From: Acinetobacter calcoaceticus
GTDB lineage: Bacteria > Pseudomonadota > Gammaproteobacteria > Pseudomonadales > Moraxellaceae
Direction: 5' to 3'
Assembly (NCBI RefSeq): GCF_016508255.1
Contig: NZ_JADVKT010000009.1
Coordinates: 46,401-110,400 of the forward strand
DNA length: 64,000 nucleotides
Shown here: positions 18,349 to 28,880 of the stretch, piece after piece
Layout of the letters: every line of letters begins with the position of its first letter
How positions within the stretch are numbered: position 1 is the stretch's first letter
Position numbers and translations under genes: made by a program
The notes under the pieces: generated by a model
What the model was told of the DNA's origin: nothing
Database searches by the model: none
Seen by the model: only the letters and a program-made list of their open reading frames with translations

Positions 18349-18654
18349 ATGGCTAAGAAAGGTATGATTAATCGCGAATTGAAACGCGAAAAAACAGTTG
18401 CGAAATACGCTGCAAAACGTGCTGAATTAAAAGCTACTATTGCAAACGTAAACGCAAGTGAAGAAGAGCGTTTCGAAGCGACGTTAAAGTTACAGGCATT
18501 GCCACGTAATGCATCTCCGGTGCGTCTTCGTAACCGTTGTGGTTTAACTGGTCGTCCTCATGGTTACTTCCGTAAGTTCGGTTTAAGCCGTAACAAATTA
18601 CGTGAAACAGTAATGCAGGGTGATGTACCAGGCGTTGTTAAGGCAAGCTGGTAA
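18349..18654 (+). CDS. rpsN: 30S ribosomal protein S14 (zinc-independent form)
   Basis: 101 residues, the long zinc-free form: only single Cys in [21 protein letters not shown] rather than the four-Cys motif of short S14. [13 protein letters not shown] start with GAGG upstream. Confidence 0.97.
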   Translation: MAKKGMINRELKREKTVAKYAAKRAELKATIANVNASEEERFEATLKLQALPRNASPVRLRNRCGLTGRPHGYFRKFGLSRNKLRETVMQGDVPGVVKASW

Positions 18655-18665
18655 GGAGCGACTAA

Positions 18666-19061
18666 ATGAGTATGCAAGATACCGTTGCCGACATGCTAAC
18701 ACGTGTTCGTAACGCACAAATGGCTAAGAAACAAACTGTTTCTATGCCTTCTTCTAAGTTGAAAGTTGCAATTGCAAACGTTCTTCAACAAGAAGGTTAT
18801 ATTTCAAATGTAGAAGTTGCTCAAGAAGAGACAAAATCTACTTTGACAATTACTTTAAAATATTTCGAAGGCAAACCAGTTATCGAAGTGGTTAAGCGCG
18901 TAAGCCGTCCAGGTCTTCGCCAATACCGCGGTAAAGATAAACTTCCAAGCGTTAAGCAAGGTTTAGGTATTGCAATTGTTTCTACAAGCAAAGGCATCAT
19001 GACTGATCGCGCTGCACGTGCTGCGGGCGTTGGTGGTGAAGTTATTGCTTTTGTTTCTTAA
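18666..19061 (+). CDS. rpsH: 30S ribosomal protein S8
   Basis: Primary 16S-binding protein and, in E. coli, spc operon repressor. 131 residues, [17 protein letters not shown] start and [21 protein letters not shown]-terminal core. Confidence 0.98.
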   Translation: MSMQDTVADMLTRVRNAQMAKKQTVSMPSSKLKVAIANVLQQEGYISNVEVAQEETKSTLTITLKYFEGKPVIEVVKRVSRPGLRQYRGKDKLPSVKQGLGIAIVSTSKGIMTDRAARAAGVGGEVIAFVS

Positions 19062-19074
19062 TAGGTGATTCCTC

Positions 19075-19608
19075 ATGTCTCGTGTGGCTAAAGCCCCAGT
19101 AACTGTACCGAATGGTGTAACAGTTACTCAGAACGGCCGGCAGGTCGAAGTGAAAGGCAGCAAAGGTACGTTGTCTTTCAACCTGCATGCGCTGGTCGAG
19201 CTAAAACAGGAAGAAGGTAAACTTCAACTTGCTCCAGTTAAAGAATCGAAAGATGCTTGGATGCAAGCTGGTACTGCTCGCGCTGTATTGAATAACCTTG
19301 TAAAAGGGGTTAGTGAAGGCTTCGAACGTAAGTTGCAGCTAGTTGGTGTTGGTTATAAAGCTGCGGTTAAGGGTACTGTTGTAAACCTTAACCTTGGTTT
19401 TTCACACCCAATTGACTACGCTTTACCTGAAAGTGTAACAGCGGAAACTCCAACTGCAACTGAAATCATTTTGAAATCAGCAAACAAGCAGTTGTTAGGT
19501 CAAGTAGCGGCAGAAATCCGTGCATATCGTTCTCCTGAACCATATAAAGGTAAAGGTGTTCGCTATTCGGATGAAGTCATTCTTCGTAAAGAAGCTAAGA
19601 AGAAATAA
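19075..19608 (+). CDS. rplF: 50S ribosomal protein L6
   Basis: 50S protein near the sarcin-ricin loop. 177 residues with two L6 repeats; the C-terminal [19 protein letters not shown] signature is intact. Confidence 0.98.
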   Translation: MSRVAKAPVTVPNGVTVTQNGRQVEVKGSKGTLSFNLHALVELKQEEGKLQLAPVKESKDAWMQAGTARAVLNNLVKGVSEGFERKLQLVGVGYKAAVKGTVVNLNLGFSHPIDYALPESVTAETPTATEIILKSANKQLLGQVAAEIRAYRSPEPYKGKGVRYSDEVILRKEAKKK

Positions 19609-19622
19609 GGCGCGAGGTTCTT

Positions 19623-19973
19623 ATGAACGAAAAGAAACAAACCCGTTTGCGTCGTGCGAAAAGCACACGCTTGCACATCCGTGCATTGGGTGCGACTCGT
19701 TTGTGTGTAAACCGCACTCCGCGTCACATCTATGCTCAAGTTATTTCAGCAGATGGTGGCAAAGTTTTAGCACAAGCTTCAACTTTGGATGCATCTTTAC
19801 GTAGCGGTACTACAGGTAATGTAGACGCAGCTACTAAAGTAGGCACTTTAATCGCAGAGCGCGCGAAAGCAGCTGGTGTAACTAAAGTTGCATTTGACCG
19901 TTCTGGTTTTAAATATCATGGTCGTATCAAAGCCTTGGCTGATGCTGCTCGTGAAAACGGCTTGGAGTTCTAA
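19623..19973 (+). CDS. rplR: 50S ribosomal protein L18
   Basis: 5S rRNA-binding protein. 116 residues; basic N-terminus ([20 protein letters not shown]) and C-terminal [20 protein letters not shown]. Two bases separate it from rpsE. Confidence 0.98.
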   Translation: MNEKKQTRLRRAKSTRLHIRALGATRLCVNRTPRHIYAQVISADGGKVLAQASTLDASLRSGTTGNVDAATKVGTLIAERAKAAGVTKVAFDRSGFKYHGRIKALADAARENGLEF

Positions 19974-19975
19974 TC

Positions 19976-20473
19976 ATGGCTAAAGTTGAACAAAACGAAG
20001 GTCTTGTTGAAAAGCTGGTTGCCGTTGATCGTGTAGCCAAAGTTGTTAAGGGCGGTCGTATCTTCTCTTTCACAGCATTAACTGTTGTGGGTGATGGTAA
20101 TGGTCGTGTTGGTTTCGGTCGTGGTAAAGCACGTGAAGTTCCAGCTGCTATTTCTAAAGCACTTGAAGCTGCACGTCGCAACATGATTACTGTAGACCTT
20201 GCAGGTACTACTTTACAACACCCTGTGAATGCTCGTCATGGTGCAAGCCGTGTATACATGCAACCTGCTTCTGAAGGTACTGGCGTAATCGCTGGTGGCG
20301 CAATGCGTGCCGTTCTAGAAGCTGCAGGTGTGCATAACGTACTTGCTAAATGTTATGGTTCTACTAATGCTGCAAACGTAGTAAACGCAACTTTCAAAGG
20401 TTTGCGTGATATGACTTCTCCTGAGAAAGTCGCTGCGAAACGTGGTAAATCAGTAGCAGAAATTCAAGGGTAA
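19976..20473 (+). CDS. rpsE: 30S ribosomal protein S5
   Basis: Decoding-fidelity and helicase-related 30S protein. 165 residues: double-stranded RNA-binding-like N domain ([20 protein letters not shown] near residue 22-42, the loop altered in spectinomycin-resistant mutants of other species) and the C domain ending with [10 protein letters not shown]. Confidence 0.98.
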   Translation: MAKVEQNEGLVEKLVAVDRVAKVVKGGRIFSFTALTVVGDGNGRVGFGRGKAREVPAAISKALEAARRNMITVDLAGTTLQHPVNARHGASRVYMQPASEGTGVIAGGAMRAVLEAAGVHNVLAKCYGSTNAANVVNATFKGLRDMTSPEKVAAKRGKSVAEIQG

Positions 20474-20479
20474 TCAATC

Positions 20480-20656
20480 ATGAAAACGATTAAAGTTACC
20501 CAGACTAAATCTTCTTCACATCGCTTGAAAAATCACAAGCTTTGCTTACAAGGTTTAGGTCTGCGTCGTATTGGTCATACTGTAGAAGTGCAAGATACGC
20601 CTTCTAACCGCGGTATGATCAACAAAGTCTACTATATGGTTAGTGTAGAGGAATAA
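20480..20656 (+). CDS. rpmD: 50S ribosomal protein L30
   Basis: 58 residues: [20 protein letters not shown], then [20 protein letters not shown], ending MVSVEE. Length and both conserved segments match L30. Six bases after rpsE and three before rplO. Easily missed because of its size. Confidence 0.97.
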
Positions 20657-20659
20657 GCC

Positions 20660-21100
20660 ATGACTCTGCGTTTAAATGAGCTTGCACCTGCGGAAGGTGC
20701 AAAACGTGAAAACCGTCGTTTAGGCCGTGGTATCGGTTCTGGCGTTGGTAAGACTGGTGGCCGTGGTGTCAAAGGTCAAAAATCACGTAAAAGTGGTGGC
20801 GTTCGTCCGGGCTTTGAAGGTGGGCAAACAGCGATTTATCGTCGTTTACCTAAATTCGGTTTCACTAGCCAAATCGCTTTAAAAACTGCTGAAGTACGTT
20901 TATCTGAGTTAAGCAAAGTTGAAGGCGACATTGTTAGCCTAGAAACTTTGAAAGCTGCGAATGTTGTTCGTCGTGACCAAATTCGTGCTCGTATCGTACT
21001 TTCTGGTGAAATCACTCGTGCATTCACTGTTCAAGGTATTGCATTGACTAAAGGCGCTAAAGCTGCGATTGAAGCAGCTGGCGGCAAAGTCGAGGAGTAA
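20660..21100 (+). CDS. rplO: 50S ribosomal protein L15
   Basis: Late-assembly 50S protein. 146 residues; Gly-rich basic N-terminus ([20 protein letters not shown]) and [18 protein letters not shown]. Followed at once by secY, as in most bacteria. Confidence 0.98.
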   Translation: MTLRLNELAPAEGAKRENRRLGRGIGSGVGKTGGRGVKGQKSRKSGGVRPGFEGGQTAIYRRLPKFGFTSQIALKTAEVRLSELSKVEGDIVSLETLKAANVVRRDQIRARIVLSGEITRAFTVQGIALTKGAKAAIEAAGGKVEE

Positions 21101-21106
21101 TCTCGA

Positions 21107-22465
21107 GTGTCTATGTCTCCTAGTTCTTCAGGTCATGTCAACATGATGAAAGGTCAGCCATTTCATGTGAAATATCGTGAAATTATTCGCCGGATGAGTT
21201 TTCTAATCGGTGCATTGCTGGTCTTTCGACTAGGAGCGCATATTCCAGTACCAGGCATTAATAATGCTGCGTTAGAAAATTTATTTCATGCGAACCAAGG
21301 AACTATTCTTGGGCTATTCAATATGTTTTCTGGCGGTGCTTTAGAGCGAATGTCTATTCTTGCTTTAGGAATTATGCCTTATATTTCTGCGTCAATTATT
21401 GTGCAGTTAATGTCTACGGTAATTCCTTCACTAGAATCCTTGAAAAAGGAAGGTGAGCAAGGTAAGCGTAAAATTAATCAATATACGCGTCAGGGTACAT
21501 TATTGCTTGCAGTGGTTCAGGCAGTTGGTATGTGCGCAGGCTTGATTGGTCAGGGTATTACTCTGTCAGTTGGTCTTGAGTTTTATATACCAGCAGTTAC
21601 ATCACTTGTCGCTGGAACTATGTTCTTAATGTGGCTAGGTGAACAAATCACTGAAAGAGGTATTGGTAACGGTATCTCAATGATTATTTTTGCTGGTATT
21701 GTTTCTGGTTTGCCTAAATTAATTATGCAATCAGTTTCATCAGTAGATAATGGTCAGACAAGCTTAATTGGTCTCGTGATCTTTGGTCTTTTGTCTTTAG
21801 GTGTGTTGGCTGCCATTGTGTTTATTGAAAAAGCACAACGTCGTATTCCAGTAAACTATGCACAAAAGCAGCAAGGTCGTCGTATATTTACGGCACAGCA
21901 GACACATTTGCCATTGAAAATTAATATGGCTGGTGTGATTCCTGCGATTTTTGCAAGTTCTTTACTATTGTTCCCGGCAAGTCTTGGTCAATGGGTAGGA
22001 AGTGCAGATGCAAATGCTGGATTAATTAAGCGTAGCTTACAAGATTTAGCTTTAGTATTGTCGCCTGGACAGCCTTTGTATTTGGTGCTCTTTGGTGCGT
22101 TAATTATCTTTTTCTGTTACTTTTATACGGCTTTAGTATTTAGCCCTAAGGAAGTATCAGAAAATCTAAAACGCAGCGGAGCTTATGTGCCTGGTATTCG
22201 CCCAGGTGAGCAAACTGCTCGTTACTTAGATCATATTCTTAATCGTTTGACGTTTATTGGTGCGATTTATATTACGGTCATTTGTTTAATGCCAATGATT
22301 CTACAAAGTTCTTTTGGGATCCCATTTTCTTTGGGTGGTACATCATTACTAATCGTAGTTGTCGTTGTTATGGACTTTATGGCTCAGCTACAAGCGCACT
22401 TAACATCTCATCAATATGATAATCAAACATTAATGAGAAAAACGACTGCTCATCCTAAGGGATAA
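21107..22465 (+). CDS. secY: Protein translocase subunit SecY
   Basis: Channel subunit of the SecYEG translocon in the inner membrane. 452 residues with ten hydrophobic segments; plug region near [14 protein letters not shown], cytosolic loop [20 protein letters not shown], and C-terminal [15 protein letters not shown]. The start shown is GTG 21107, ten bases after GAGGAG; ATG 21113 would remove two residues. Sits between rplO and rpmJ as is usual for the spc operon. Confidence 0.97.
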
Positions 22466-22485
22466 GCGCACTTAGAGGTTTCATC

Positions 22486-22602
22486 ATGAAAGTACAAGCT
22501 TCTGTAAAGAAAATTTGTGGTAGCTGTAAAGTTATCCGTCGTAATGGGGTTATTCGCGTAATTTGTAGCGCAGAACCTCGTCATAAGCAGCGTCAAGGTT
22601 AA
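22486..22602 (+). CDS. rpmJ: 50S ribosomal protein L36
   Basis: 38 residues: [20 protein letters not shown] and a C-terminal [13 protein letters not shown]. The C-x2-C-x12-C-x4-H pattern is the zinc-binding form. AGAGG lies upstream of the ATG at 22486. Confidence 0.97.
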
Positions 22603-22617
22603 TCTAATCAAGACCTG

Positions 22618-22647
22618 TTGATTTCAGTAGGCGAATTGGGTTAATAT
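22618..22647 (+). promoter_or_regulatory. Candidate promoter of the alpha (rpsM-rplQ) part
   Basis: TTGATT (22618-22623) and TTAATA/TAATAT (22641-22647) at 17-18 bases, in the 105-base rpmJ-rpsM gap. E. coli also has a promoter-bearing gap here. Unproven. Confidence 0.4.
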
Positions 22648-22673
22648 CCGCCCCTCAAGATTTTGTGGGGCGG
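22648..22673 (+). promoter_or_regulatory. GC-rich hairpin before rpsM
   Basis: CCGCCCC / GGGGCGG around a 12-base loop, with no T tract. It could be the core of an S4-responsive leader, an attenuator of read-through from the spc genes, or part of the promoter; the sequence alone does not decide. Confidence 0.5.
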
Positions 22674-22707
22674 TTGATTATCTCTACTGCCTTTTTGGAG
22701 AAAGTGA

Positions 22708-23064
22708 ATGGCTCGTATTGCCGGTGTAAACATTCCGGATAACAAGCATGCTGTTATCTCCCTCACTTACATCTTTGGTATCGGTCGCCATACTGCTAAG
22801 AATATCTTAACAGCAGTTGGTATTACTGAAACTACTAAGATCCGTGAGTTGGACGATGCTCAGCTTGATGCGATTCGTGCAGAAGTTGCTAAGGTTCCTA
22901 CCGAAGGTGACTTACGTCGCGAAATTTCCATGAACATTAAACGTTTAATGGATTTGGGTTGCTATCGCGGCCTTCGCCATCGTCGCAGCTTGCCTGTCCG
23001 TGGTCAACGCACCAAAACTAACGCACGTACCCGTAAAGGTCCGCGCAAACCGATTAAAAAGTAA
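22708..23064 (+). CDS. rpsM: 30S ribosomal protein S13
   Basis: 30S head protein contacting the P-site tRNA and the large subunit. 118 residues: [19 protein letters not shown] start, basic C-terminal [22 protein letters not shown] precedes the ATG. Confidence 0.98.
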   Translation: MARIAGVNIPDNKHAVISLTYIFGIGRHTAKNILTAVGITETTKIRELDDAQLDAIRAEVAKVPTEGDLRREISMNIKRLMDLGCYRGLRHRRSLPVRGQRTKTNARTRKGPRKPIKK

Positions 23065-23083
23065 GATTTCTGGAAGCTAAAAG

Positions 23084-23470
23084 ATGGCTAAAGATACTCG
23101 CACACGCAAGAAGGTCACCCGTACCGTCTCTGAAGGTGTTGCACACATTCACGCGTCTTTTAATAACACCATTGTTACGATTACTGATCGTCAAGGTAAT
23201 GCATTGGCTTGGGCCACCTCTGGTGGACAAGGCTTCCGTGGTTCACGTAAATCAACTCCGTTTGCTGCTCAGGTAGCTGCTGAAGTTGCTGGTAAAGCAG
23301 CTTTAGATTACGGTTTGAAAAATCTGGATGTCCTTGTAAAAGGTCCTGGTCCAGGTCGTGAGTCTGCGGTTCGTGCATTAGGCGCAGTGGGTTATAAAAT
23401 TAACAGCATTACCGATGTGACGCCAATTCCTCACAACGGTTGCCGTCCACCTAAAAAACGTCGCGTGTAA
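23084..23470 (+). CDS. rpsK: 30S ribosomal protein S11
   Basis: Platform protein near the mRNA exit. 128 residues; [19 protein letters not shown] and the C-terminal signature [18 protein letters not shown], fully conserved. Confidence 0.98.
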
Positions 23471-23482
23471 GGAGAAACATTC

Positions 23483-24109
23483 ATGGCTCGTTATATTGGT
23501 CCAAAATGCAAACTCTCTCGCCGCGAAGGGACAGACCTGCAACTTAAATCTGGCGTTAAACCTTTTGACGTCAAAACTAAAAAAGCTAACAAAGCACCTG
23601 GTCAACATGGTCAGGCACGCGGTGGTAAGCAATCTGAGTATTCACTACAATTACGTGAAAAACAAAAAGTCCGTCGTATTTACGGTGTGTTAGAACGTCA
23701 ATTTAGTAACTACTACAAAGAAGCAGCTCGTGTTAAAGGCGCAACAGGTGAGAACTTGTTGAAATTGCTTGAAAGCCGTCTCGATAACGTTGTTTATCGC
23801 ATGGGTTTTGGTTCTACACGTGCAGAAGCTCGTCAGTTAGTAAGTCACCGTAGCATTACTTTGAATGGTCGTCGTGTAAACATCGCATCTATTCAAGTTA
23901 AAGCTGGTGATGTAATTGCGGTTCACGAAGGTGCTAAACAACAGTTGCGTATTAAAAACGCGATTGAGTTAGCTGCACAACGTGGTATTCCAGCTTGGAT
24001 GGATGTTGATCATTCTAAGCTTGAAGGTACGTTTAAAGCTGCACCAGATCGTGCTGATTTACCTGCTGAAATCAATGAAAGCTTGATTGTAGAATTGTAT
24101 TCTAAATAA
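23483..24109 (+). CDS. rpsD: 30S ribosomal protein S4
   Basis: 16S assembly initiator, decoding-fidelity protein and, in E. coli, repressor of the alpha operon. 208 residues: [19 protein letters not shown], and an S4 RNA-binding domain with [20 protein letters not shown] near residue 98. GGAG upstream. Confidence 0.98.
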   Translation: MARYIGPKCKLSRREGTDLQLKSGVKPFDVKTKKANKAPGQHGQARGGKQSEYSLQLREKQKVRRIYGVLERQFSNYYKEAARVKGATGENLLKLLESRLDNVVYRMGFGSTRAEARQLVSHRSITLNGRRVNIASIQVKAGDVIAVHEGAKQQLRIKNAIELAAQRGIPAWMDVDHSKLEGTFKAAPDRADLPAEINESLIVELYSK

Positions 24110-24126
24110 TCCTTGAGGTAGCAATA

Positions 24127-25134
24127 ATGACGCGTACTGCAAACGAGTTTCTAACTCCGCAAGCGATCAAGGTCGAAGCGGTTAGCGGGACCTCGGCAAA
24201 AGTGATTCTAGAACCTTTAGAGCGTGGTTTTGGCCATACTCTAGGTAATGCTTTACGTCGCATTCTATTGTCTTCTTTACCTGGCGCTGCTGTGGTTGAA
24301 GTGGAAATAGAAGGTGTCGAGCACGAGTACAGTACTTTAGAAGGCTTGCAGCAGGACATCGTCGAGCTCTTGCTGAACCTAAAAGGATTGTCTATTAAGC
24401 TGTTCGATCAAAATGAAGCATATTTAACATTAGAAAAACAAGGTCCTGGCGAAATTACTGCTGCTGACCTTCGTTTACCTCATAATGTTGAAGTGGTTAA
24501 TCCAGAACATTTGATCGGTACTTTGAGTGCTTCAGGCTCATTAAAAATGCGCTTGAAGGTTGCTCAAGGTCGTGGTTATGAAACATCTGATTCTCGTTTC
24601 CCTGAAGGTGAAACACGCCCTGTTGGTCGTTTGCAATTAGATGCTTCTTATAGCCCAATTAAACGTGTTTCTTACACCGTTGAAAATGCGCGTGTAGAAC
24701 AACGTACCGATTTAGATAAACTGGTAATCGACCTCGAGACAAATGGAACGGTTGATCCTGAAGAAGCAATCCGCAAAGCGGCAACAATCTTGCAACAACA
24801 AATTGCAATTTTTGTTGATCTTCAGAAAGACCAAACTCCAGTTGCTCAAGAGCCTCGTGAAGAAGTTGACCCAATCTTGCTTCGCCCAGTAGATGATCTA
24901 GAGCTTACTGTTCGTTCTGCTAACTGTTTGAAAGCAGAAAATATTTACTACATTGGTGATCTTGTTCAACGTACTGAAGTTGAGTTGTTAAAAACTCCTA
25001 ACCTTGGTAAAAAATCGTTAACAGAGATCAAAGATGTTTTGGCATCGAAAGGCTTACAACTCGGTATGCGTCTTGAAAACTGGCCACCAGCTAGTCTTCG
25101 TATGGACGACCGTTTTGCCTATCGTAGCCGTTAA
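24127..25134 (+). CDS. rpoA: DNA-directed RNA polymerase subunit alpha
   Basis: Assembles RNA polymerase (N domain) and binds UP elements and activators (C domain). 335 residues against 329 in E. coli. Dimerisation region [17 protein letters not shown] near residue 38, linker near 235-250, and C domain with [20 protein letters not shown] and [13 protein letters not shown]. Confidence 0.98.
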   Translation: MTRTANEFLTPQAIKVEAVSGTSAKVILEPLERGFGHTLGNALRRILLSSLPGAAVVEVEIEGVEHEYSTLEGLQQDIVELLLNLKGLSIKLFDQNEAYLTLEKQGPGEITAADLRLPHNVEVVNPEHLIGTLSASGSLKMRLKVAQGRGYETSDSRFPEGETRPVGRLQLDASYSPIKRVSYTVENARVEQRTDLDKLVIDLETNGTVDPEEAIRKAATILQQQIAIFVDLQKDQTPVAQEPREEVDPILLRPVDDLELTVRSANCLKAENIYYIGDLVQRTEVELLKTPNLGKKSLTEIKDVLASKGLQLGMRLENWPPASLRMDDRFAYRSR

Positions 25135-25152
25135 TTAAGTAGGACTATCACC

Positions 25153-25530
25153 ATGCGTCATCGTAATAGTGGTGTGAAATTAGGCCGTACAAGCAGCCAT
25201 CGTAAAGCGATGTTCCAAAACTTGGCTAATTCTTTATTTGAACACGAGTTGATCAAAACAACTGTGCCTAAAGCTAAAGAATTACGTCGTGTTGCTGAGC
25301 CTTTAATCACTCTAGCAAAAAACGATACTGTAGCAAATCGTCGTTTAGCATTTGCTCGTACTCGTAATGCTGCAACTGTAGGTAAATTATTTACCGTACT
25401 CGGCCCTCGTTACAAAGAACGTAACGGCGGTTATCTACGTGTTCTTAAAGCGGGCTTCCGTGCTGGTGATGCAGCGCCGATGGCTTACGTTGAGCTTGTA
25501 GATCGTGAAGTGAAAACTTCAGCTGAATAA
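25153..25530 (+). CDS. rplQ: 50S ribosomal protein L17
   Basis: 50S surface protein near the tunnel exit. 125 residues, [20 protein letters not shown] start and [20 protein letters not shown] core. Last gene of the ribosomal cluster, 18 bases after rpoA. Confidence 0.98.
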   Translation: MRHRNSGVKLGRTSSHRKAMFQNLANSLFEHELIKTTVPKAKELRRVAEPLITLAKNDTVANRRLAFARTRNAATVGKLFTVLGPRYKERNGGYLRVLKAGFRAGDAAPMAYVELVDREVKTSAE

Positions 25531-25542
25531 TTGATTTTATTC

Positions 25543-25578
25543 AAAAAAAGACCGGTTTTATACCGGTCTTTTTTATTT
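25543..25578 (+). terminator. Terminator of the ribosomal cluster
   Basis: AAAAAAAGACCGGT / ACCGGTCTTTTTT around TTTAT, with a long T tract, 13 bases after rplQ. Confidence 0.93.
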
Positions 25579-25643
25579 TTATTAATTAATAAAAATATAA
25601 AAATGTCCCCAAGTGACATAAAAAAACGGATAAACGGTCAAAC

Positions 25644-25663
25644 TTGACATTGTGTATTGTCAA
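25644..25663. promoter_or_regulatory. Inverted repeat upstream of the flavin monooxygenase gene
   Basis: TTGACA and TGTCAA spaced by eight bases, 50 bases before the ATG. TTGACA could also serve as -35, but no good -10 at 17 bases was found. Possible operator. Confidence 0.4.
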
Positions 25664-25712
25664 AATTGTGCTTTAATAAACTTATATTCTCAACAATGGG
25701 TATAAAAATAAA

Positions 25713-27203
25713 ATGGAAAAGCAAGTTGATATTTTAATCATTGGCGCAGGTATCTCAGGAATTGGAATTGCTGCCCATTTATCAAAAAATTCTCCACAAC
25801 GCCAATTTGAAATTTTAGAGCGTCGGGAATCTTTTGGTGGAACATGGGATCTTTTCCGTTATCCAGGTATTCGCTCAGACTCAGATATGTCCACATTTGG
25901 TTTTAATTTTAAACCATGGTGTAAAGCGAATGTATTAGCTGATGGTGCTTCTATTAAAGGCTATTTAGGCGAAGTAATTGATGAATATAAATTAAAAGAA
26001 AAAATTCACTTTGGTCATCGTGTACTTTCTGCTAATTATGATTCTGAATCAAAGAAATGGCAGGTGGTAATTGAAGATAGTAAGAAAAAACAACAGACTT
26101 GGATTGCTAATTTTGTTGTAGGTTGTACCGGTTATTATAATTATGATCAGGGATATGCTCCTTCTTTTCCAAATCAACAAGCATTTAAAGGGCAACTCAT
26201 TCACCCACAACATTGGCCTGAGAATTTAGATTATACAGGTAAAAAAGTCGTTATTATTGGTAGTGGTGCAACGGCCATTACTTTAGTGCCAGCAATGGCT
26301 AAAGGTGGGGCAGGTCATGTAACCATGTTGCAACGTTCACCAACGTATATTGCTAGTGTACCTTCTATCGATTTCATCTATGAAAAAACGCGTAAATTTA
26401 TGTCTGAAGAAGCAGCTTATAAATTTACCCGTGCACGTAATATTGGTATGCAGCGCGCTATTTATGCATTATCTCAGAAACATCCTAAAACTGTACGTCG
26501 CTTACTTTTAAAAGCAATTGAAGTGCAGCTTAAAGGTAAGGTTGATATGAAGCATTTTACTCCTTCATACAATCCTTGGGATCAGCGTTTATGTGTGGTG
26601 CCAGACGGTGACTTGTTTAAGATTTTGCGTGAAGGCAAAGCGAGTGTAGAAACTGATCAGATTGAAAAATTTACTGAAAAAGGTATCCAGCTTAAATCTG
26701 GTAAACATCTTGATGCGGATATTGTTATTTCCGCAACGGGCTTACAAGTTCAGATTATGGGCGGTGTACAGGCCACTCTTGATGGGAAACCAATTAACTC
26801 ATCTGAACATATGCTTTATAACGGTGTGATGTTAAGTGATGTACCAAATATGGCTATGATTATTGGTTATGTAAATGCATCATGGACACTCAAAGTAGAT
26901 ATTGCTGCTGAATATATCTGTCGCTTGTTAAATTATATGGACAAGAATAGTTATGATGAAGTAATTCCATCTGGTGATAAAACTGAAATGGAAGAAGATA
27001 CCGTAATGGGTAAATTGTCTTCAGGTTATATTAACCGTGCGGCGCATGAGCTTCCAAAACAGGGTAAACATGCTCCATGGCAAGTCACTAATAACTATTT
27101 AGAAGATAGAAAGTCGCTAAAAAATTCAAACTTTGAAGATGGTGTTCTACATTTTCATAAGCGTTCTGAAACGAGTGAGCGTAAGCCAAAACTAGTATCT
27201 TAA
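25713..27203 (+). CDS. Flavin-containing Baeyer-Villiger-type monooxygenase
   Basis: FAD/NADPH enzyme inserting oxygen into ketones or hydroxylating lipophilic substrates. 496 residues. FAD Rossmann GAGISG at 11-16; the Baeyer-Villiger fingerprint FxGxxxHxxxWP occurs exactly at residues 158-169; second dinucleotide motif GSGATA about 15 residues later. GGTWDLFRYPGIRSD near 45-58 is the usual FAD-contact block of this group. The substrate is unknown. It converges on an acyl-CoA dehydrogenase gene, which hints at lipid or alkane-derived compounds but proves nothing. Ribosome site weak. Confidence 0.88.
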   Translation: MEKQVDILIIGAGISGIGIAAHLSKNSPQRQFEILERRESFGGTWDLFRYPGIRSDSDMSTFGFNFKPWCKANVLADGASIKGYLGEVIDEYKLKEKIHFGHRVLSANYDSESKKWQVVIEDSKKKQQTWIANFVVGCTGYYNYDQGYAPSFPNQQAFKGQLIHPQHWPENLDYTGKKVVIIGSGATAITLVPAMAKGGAGHVTMLQRSPTYIASVPSIDFIYEKTRKFMSEEAAYKFTRARNIGMQRAIYALSQKHPKTVRRLLLKAIEVQLKGKVDMKHFTPSYNPWDQRLCVVPDGDLFKILREGKASVETDQIEKFTEKGIQLKSGKHLDADIVISATGLQVQIMGGVQATLDGKPINSSEHMLYNGVMLSDVPNMAMIIGYVNASWTLKVDIAAEYICRLLNYMDKNSYDEVIPSGDKTEMEEDTVMGKLSSGYINRAAHELPKQGKHAPWQVTNNYLEDRKSLKNSNFEDGVLHFHKRSETSERKPKLVS

Positions 27204-27216
27204 AAGATACTAGATA

Positions 27217-27245
27217 GAAAAAAGGGGCGTAATGCCCCTTTTATT
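27217..27245. terminator. Bidirectional terminator between monooxygenase and acyl-CoA dehydrogenase genes
   Basis: AAAAGGGGC / GCCCCTTTT with a five-base loop. A second inverted repeat (CTAGTATCTT / AAGATACTAG, 27192-27213) spans the monooxygenase stop codon just before it. Confidence 0.88.
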
Positions 27246-27254
27246 ATGAAGCTA

Positions 27255-28427
27255 TTAAAGTGTTCTTGAGATTAATTCTTTCATAATTTCATTTGTGCCA
27301 GCATAAATTCGATTGGCACGATGGTCGATATAAGCCCGTGCAATTGGATATTCAAGCATATAGCCATAACCACCATGTAATTGAAGACATTCATCTACAA
27401 TTTTTGAGAACATATCGGAAATTTTATATTTGGCAGCTGCTGCAGCTTCCACACTCAATTTTTCTTCAAGTTGTAATTCCATGCAACGATCTAAATAGGT
27501 GCGGCAGAAATCTATCTCTGTTCTGAATTCAGCAAGTTTAAAACGCGTATTCTGGAATGTGCTAATAGGCTTACCAAATGCTTTACGGTCTTTCGTGTAT
27601 TGGACGGTATGTGCGAATGCCGCTTCAGCTCCTGCCTGACAAATAATAGCAACTAACATTCGTTCCCAAGCTAATTCCTTCATGAGCATGATAAAGCCCA
27701 TGCCTTCCATACCTAAAAGATTTTCTTTAGGGACACGAACGTTATCGAAAAATAATTCGCAGGTATCTTGGCCTTTCATTCCAATTTTATTAAGAGGCTT
27801 ACCTTTGCTAAAGCCTGCTCGATCTGCTTCAACAATAATGAGTGATAAGTTTGCTGAACCTTTGTCGTTATTGCCAGTTTTACAAACGACTACAACCATG
27901 TCACATAAGTAACCATTGGTAATGAAAATTTTTGAACCATTAATGACATAATCATCCCCATCAAGTACAGCTGTGGTTCTCACTGCTTGTAAATCAGAAC
28001 CAGTGCCCGGCTCAGTCATGGCAATAGCTGTGACCACTTCTCCGGTTGCCATTTTCGGTAACCACTTTTGTTTTTGTTCTTCATTCCCAAAGTTATTCAC
28101 GTAATTGGCAACAATATCTGAATGCAAAGAAAAGCCCGTACTAGAGTCCATAGCATAAGCTTGCTCTTCAATTAAGATCATACTGTATAAGCGATCTACT
28201 CCAGACCCACCATATTGCTCTGGCATTGTGGTACACAATAGGCCTAATTCTCCGGCCTTATTCCAAAGGTCTCGATCAACATGTTGTTGTTGTTCATATT
28301 TCTCAATGTTGGGAACGACTTCTTTCTCATAAAATTTACGAACTGTTTCGCGGAAAGCCTCATGCTCTTCGTTAAATAGTTGTCTAGGTAACATATTTGG
28401 AATGGGACGGATAGCACCAGATTGCAT
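27255..28427 (-). CDS. Acyl-CoA dehydrogenase (long-chain/isovaleryl type active site)
   Basis: FAD enzyme for alpha,beta-dehydrogenation of acyl-CoA. 390 residues with N-terminal helical domain, middle barrel with AMTEPGTGSDLQ and FITNG, and C-terminal helical domain with DRKAFGKPIS and QLHGGYGY. The last motif reads YAGTNEIMKELI, lacking the Glu of the YEGT motif that is the base in medium-chain enzymes. A Glu in the helix just before DRKAFGK (GAEAAFAHT) is at the place used by long-chain and isovaleryl enzymes. GGAAG precedes the ATG. Confidence 0.93.
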   Translation of the reverse strand: MQSGAIRPIPNMLPRQLFNEEHEAFRETVRKFYEKEVVPNIEKYEQQQHVDRDLWNKAGELGLLCTTMPEQYGGSGVDRLYSMILIEEQAYAMDSSTGFSLHSDIVANYVNNFGNEEQKQKWLPKMATGEVVTAIAMTEPGTGSDLQAVRTTAVLDGDDYVINGSKIFITNGYLCDMVVVVCKTGNNDKGSANLSLIIVEADRAGFSKGKPLNKIGMKGQDTCELFFDNVRVPKENLLGMEGMGFIMLMKELAWERMLVAIICQAGAEAAFAHTVQYTKDRKAFGKPISTFQNTRFKLAEFRTEIDFCRTYLDRCMELQLEEKLSVEAAAAAKYKISDMFSKIVDECLQLHGGYGYMLEYPIARAYIDHRANRIYAGTNEIMKELISRTL

Positions 28428-28616
28428 TTGTATTTCTTCCTTGGTTCAGGTGTGATGTTATTTCCTTAAACATACGGAAGCATTTCATGACTAACAATGT
28501 GATGAATGCTCAATTATGAGTACAAGATGATAAATTTGGTCAATTTGATATTTTTAGCGATCTTTGGAATGTGATCAGGTAAACTAGACGCACTATCAAC
28601 GCAGATGGGGAAATAA

Positions 28617-28874
28617 ATGTCTGACGAAATGACCTTGGAAGAACGTAAAGTAATTTATCGAGCACGCCGCGGCTTAAAAGAAATTGACGTCTATTTTGAC
28701 CCTTATGTAAAAAACTATTATCTAAAAGCGGATTCAGCAGAGAAGGCCTTATTTGCAGAATTAGTTGAACAAGAAGATCCAGATTTATTGGATTGGTTCA
28801 TGGAAGTTTCTGAACCTCCACGTACAGAGTTACGTGAATTTATTTATAAATTAAAACAGTATGTACATGGCTAA
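28617..28874 (+). CDS. sdhE: FAD assembly factor SdhE
   Basis: Small chaperone promoting covalent flavinylation of succinate dehydrogenase (formerly YgfY/CptB). 85 residues with the family motif RGxxE as R18-G-L-K-E22, and the helical-bundle core AEKALFAELVEQEDPDLLDWFM. A gene resembling its usual genomic partner ygfX follows after six bases. Confidence 0.92.
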   Translation: MSDEMTLEERKVIYRARRGLKEIDVYFDPYVKNYYLKADSAEKALFAELVEQEDPDLLDWFMEVSEPPRTELREFIYKLKQYVHG

Positions 28875-28880
28875 ACTGTT

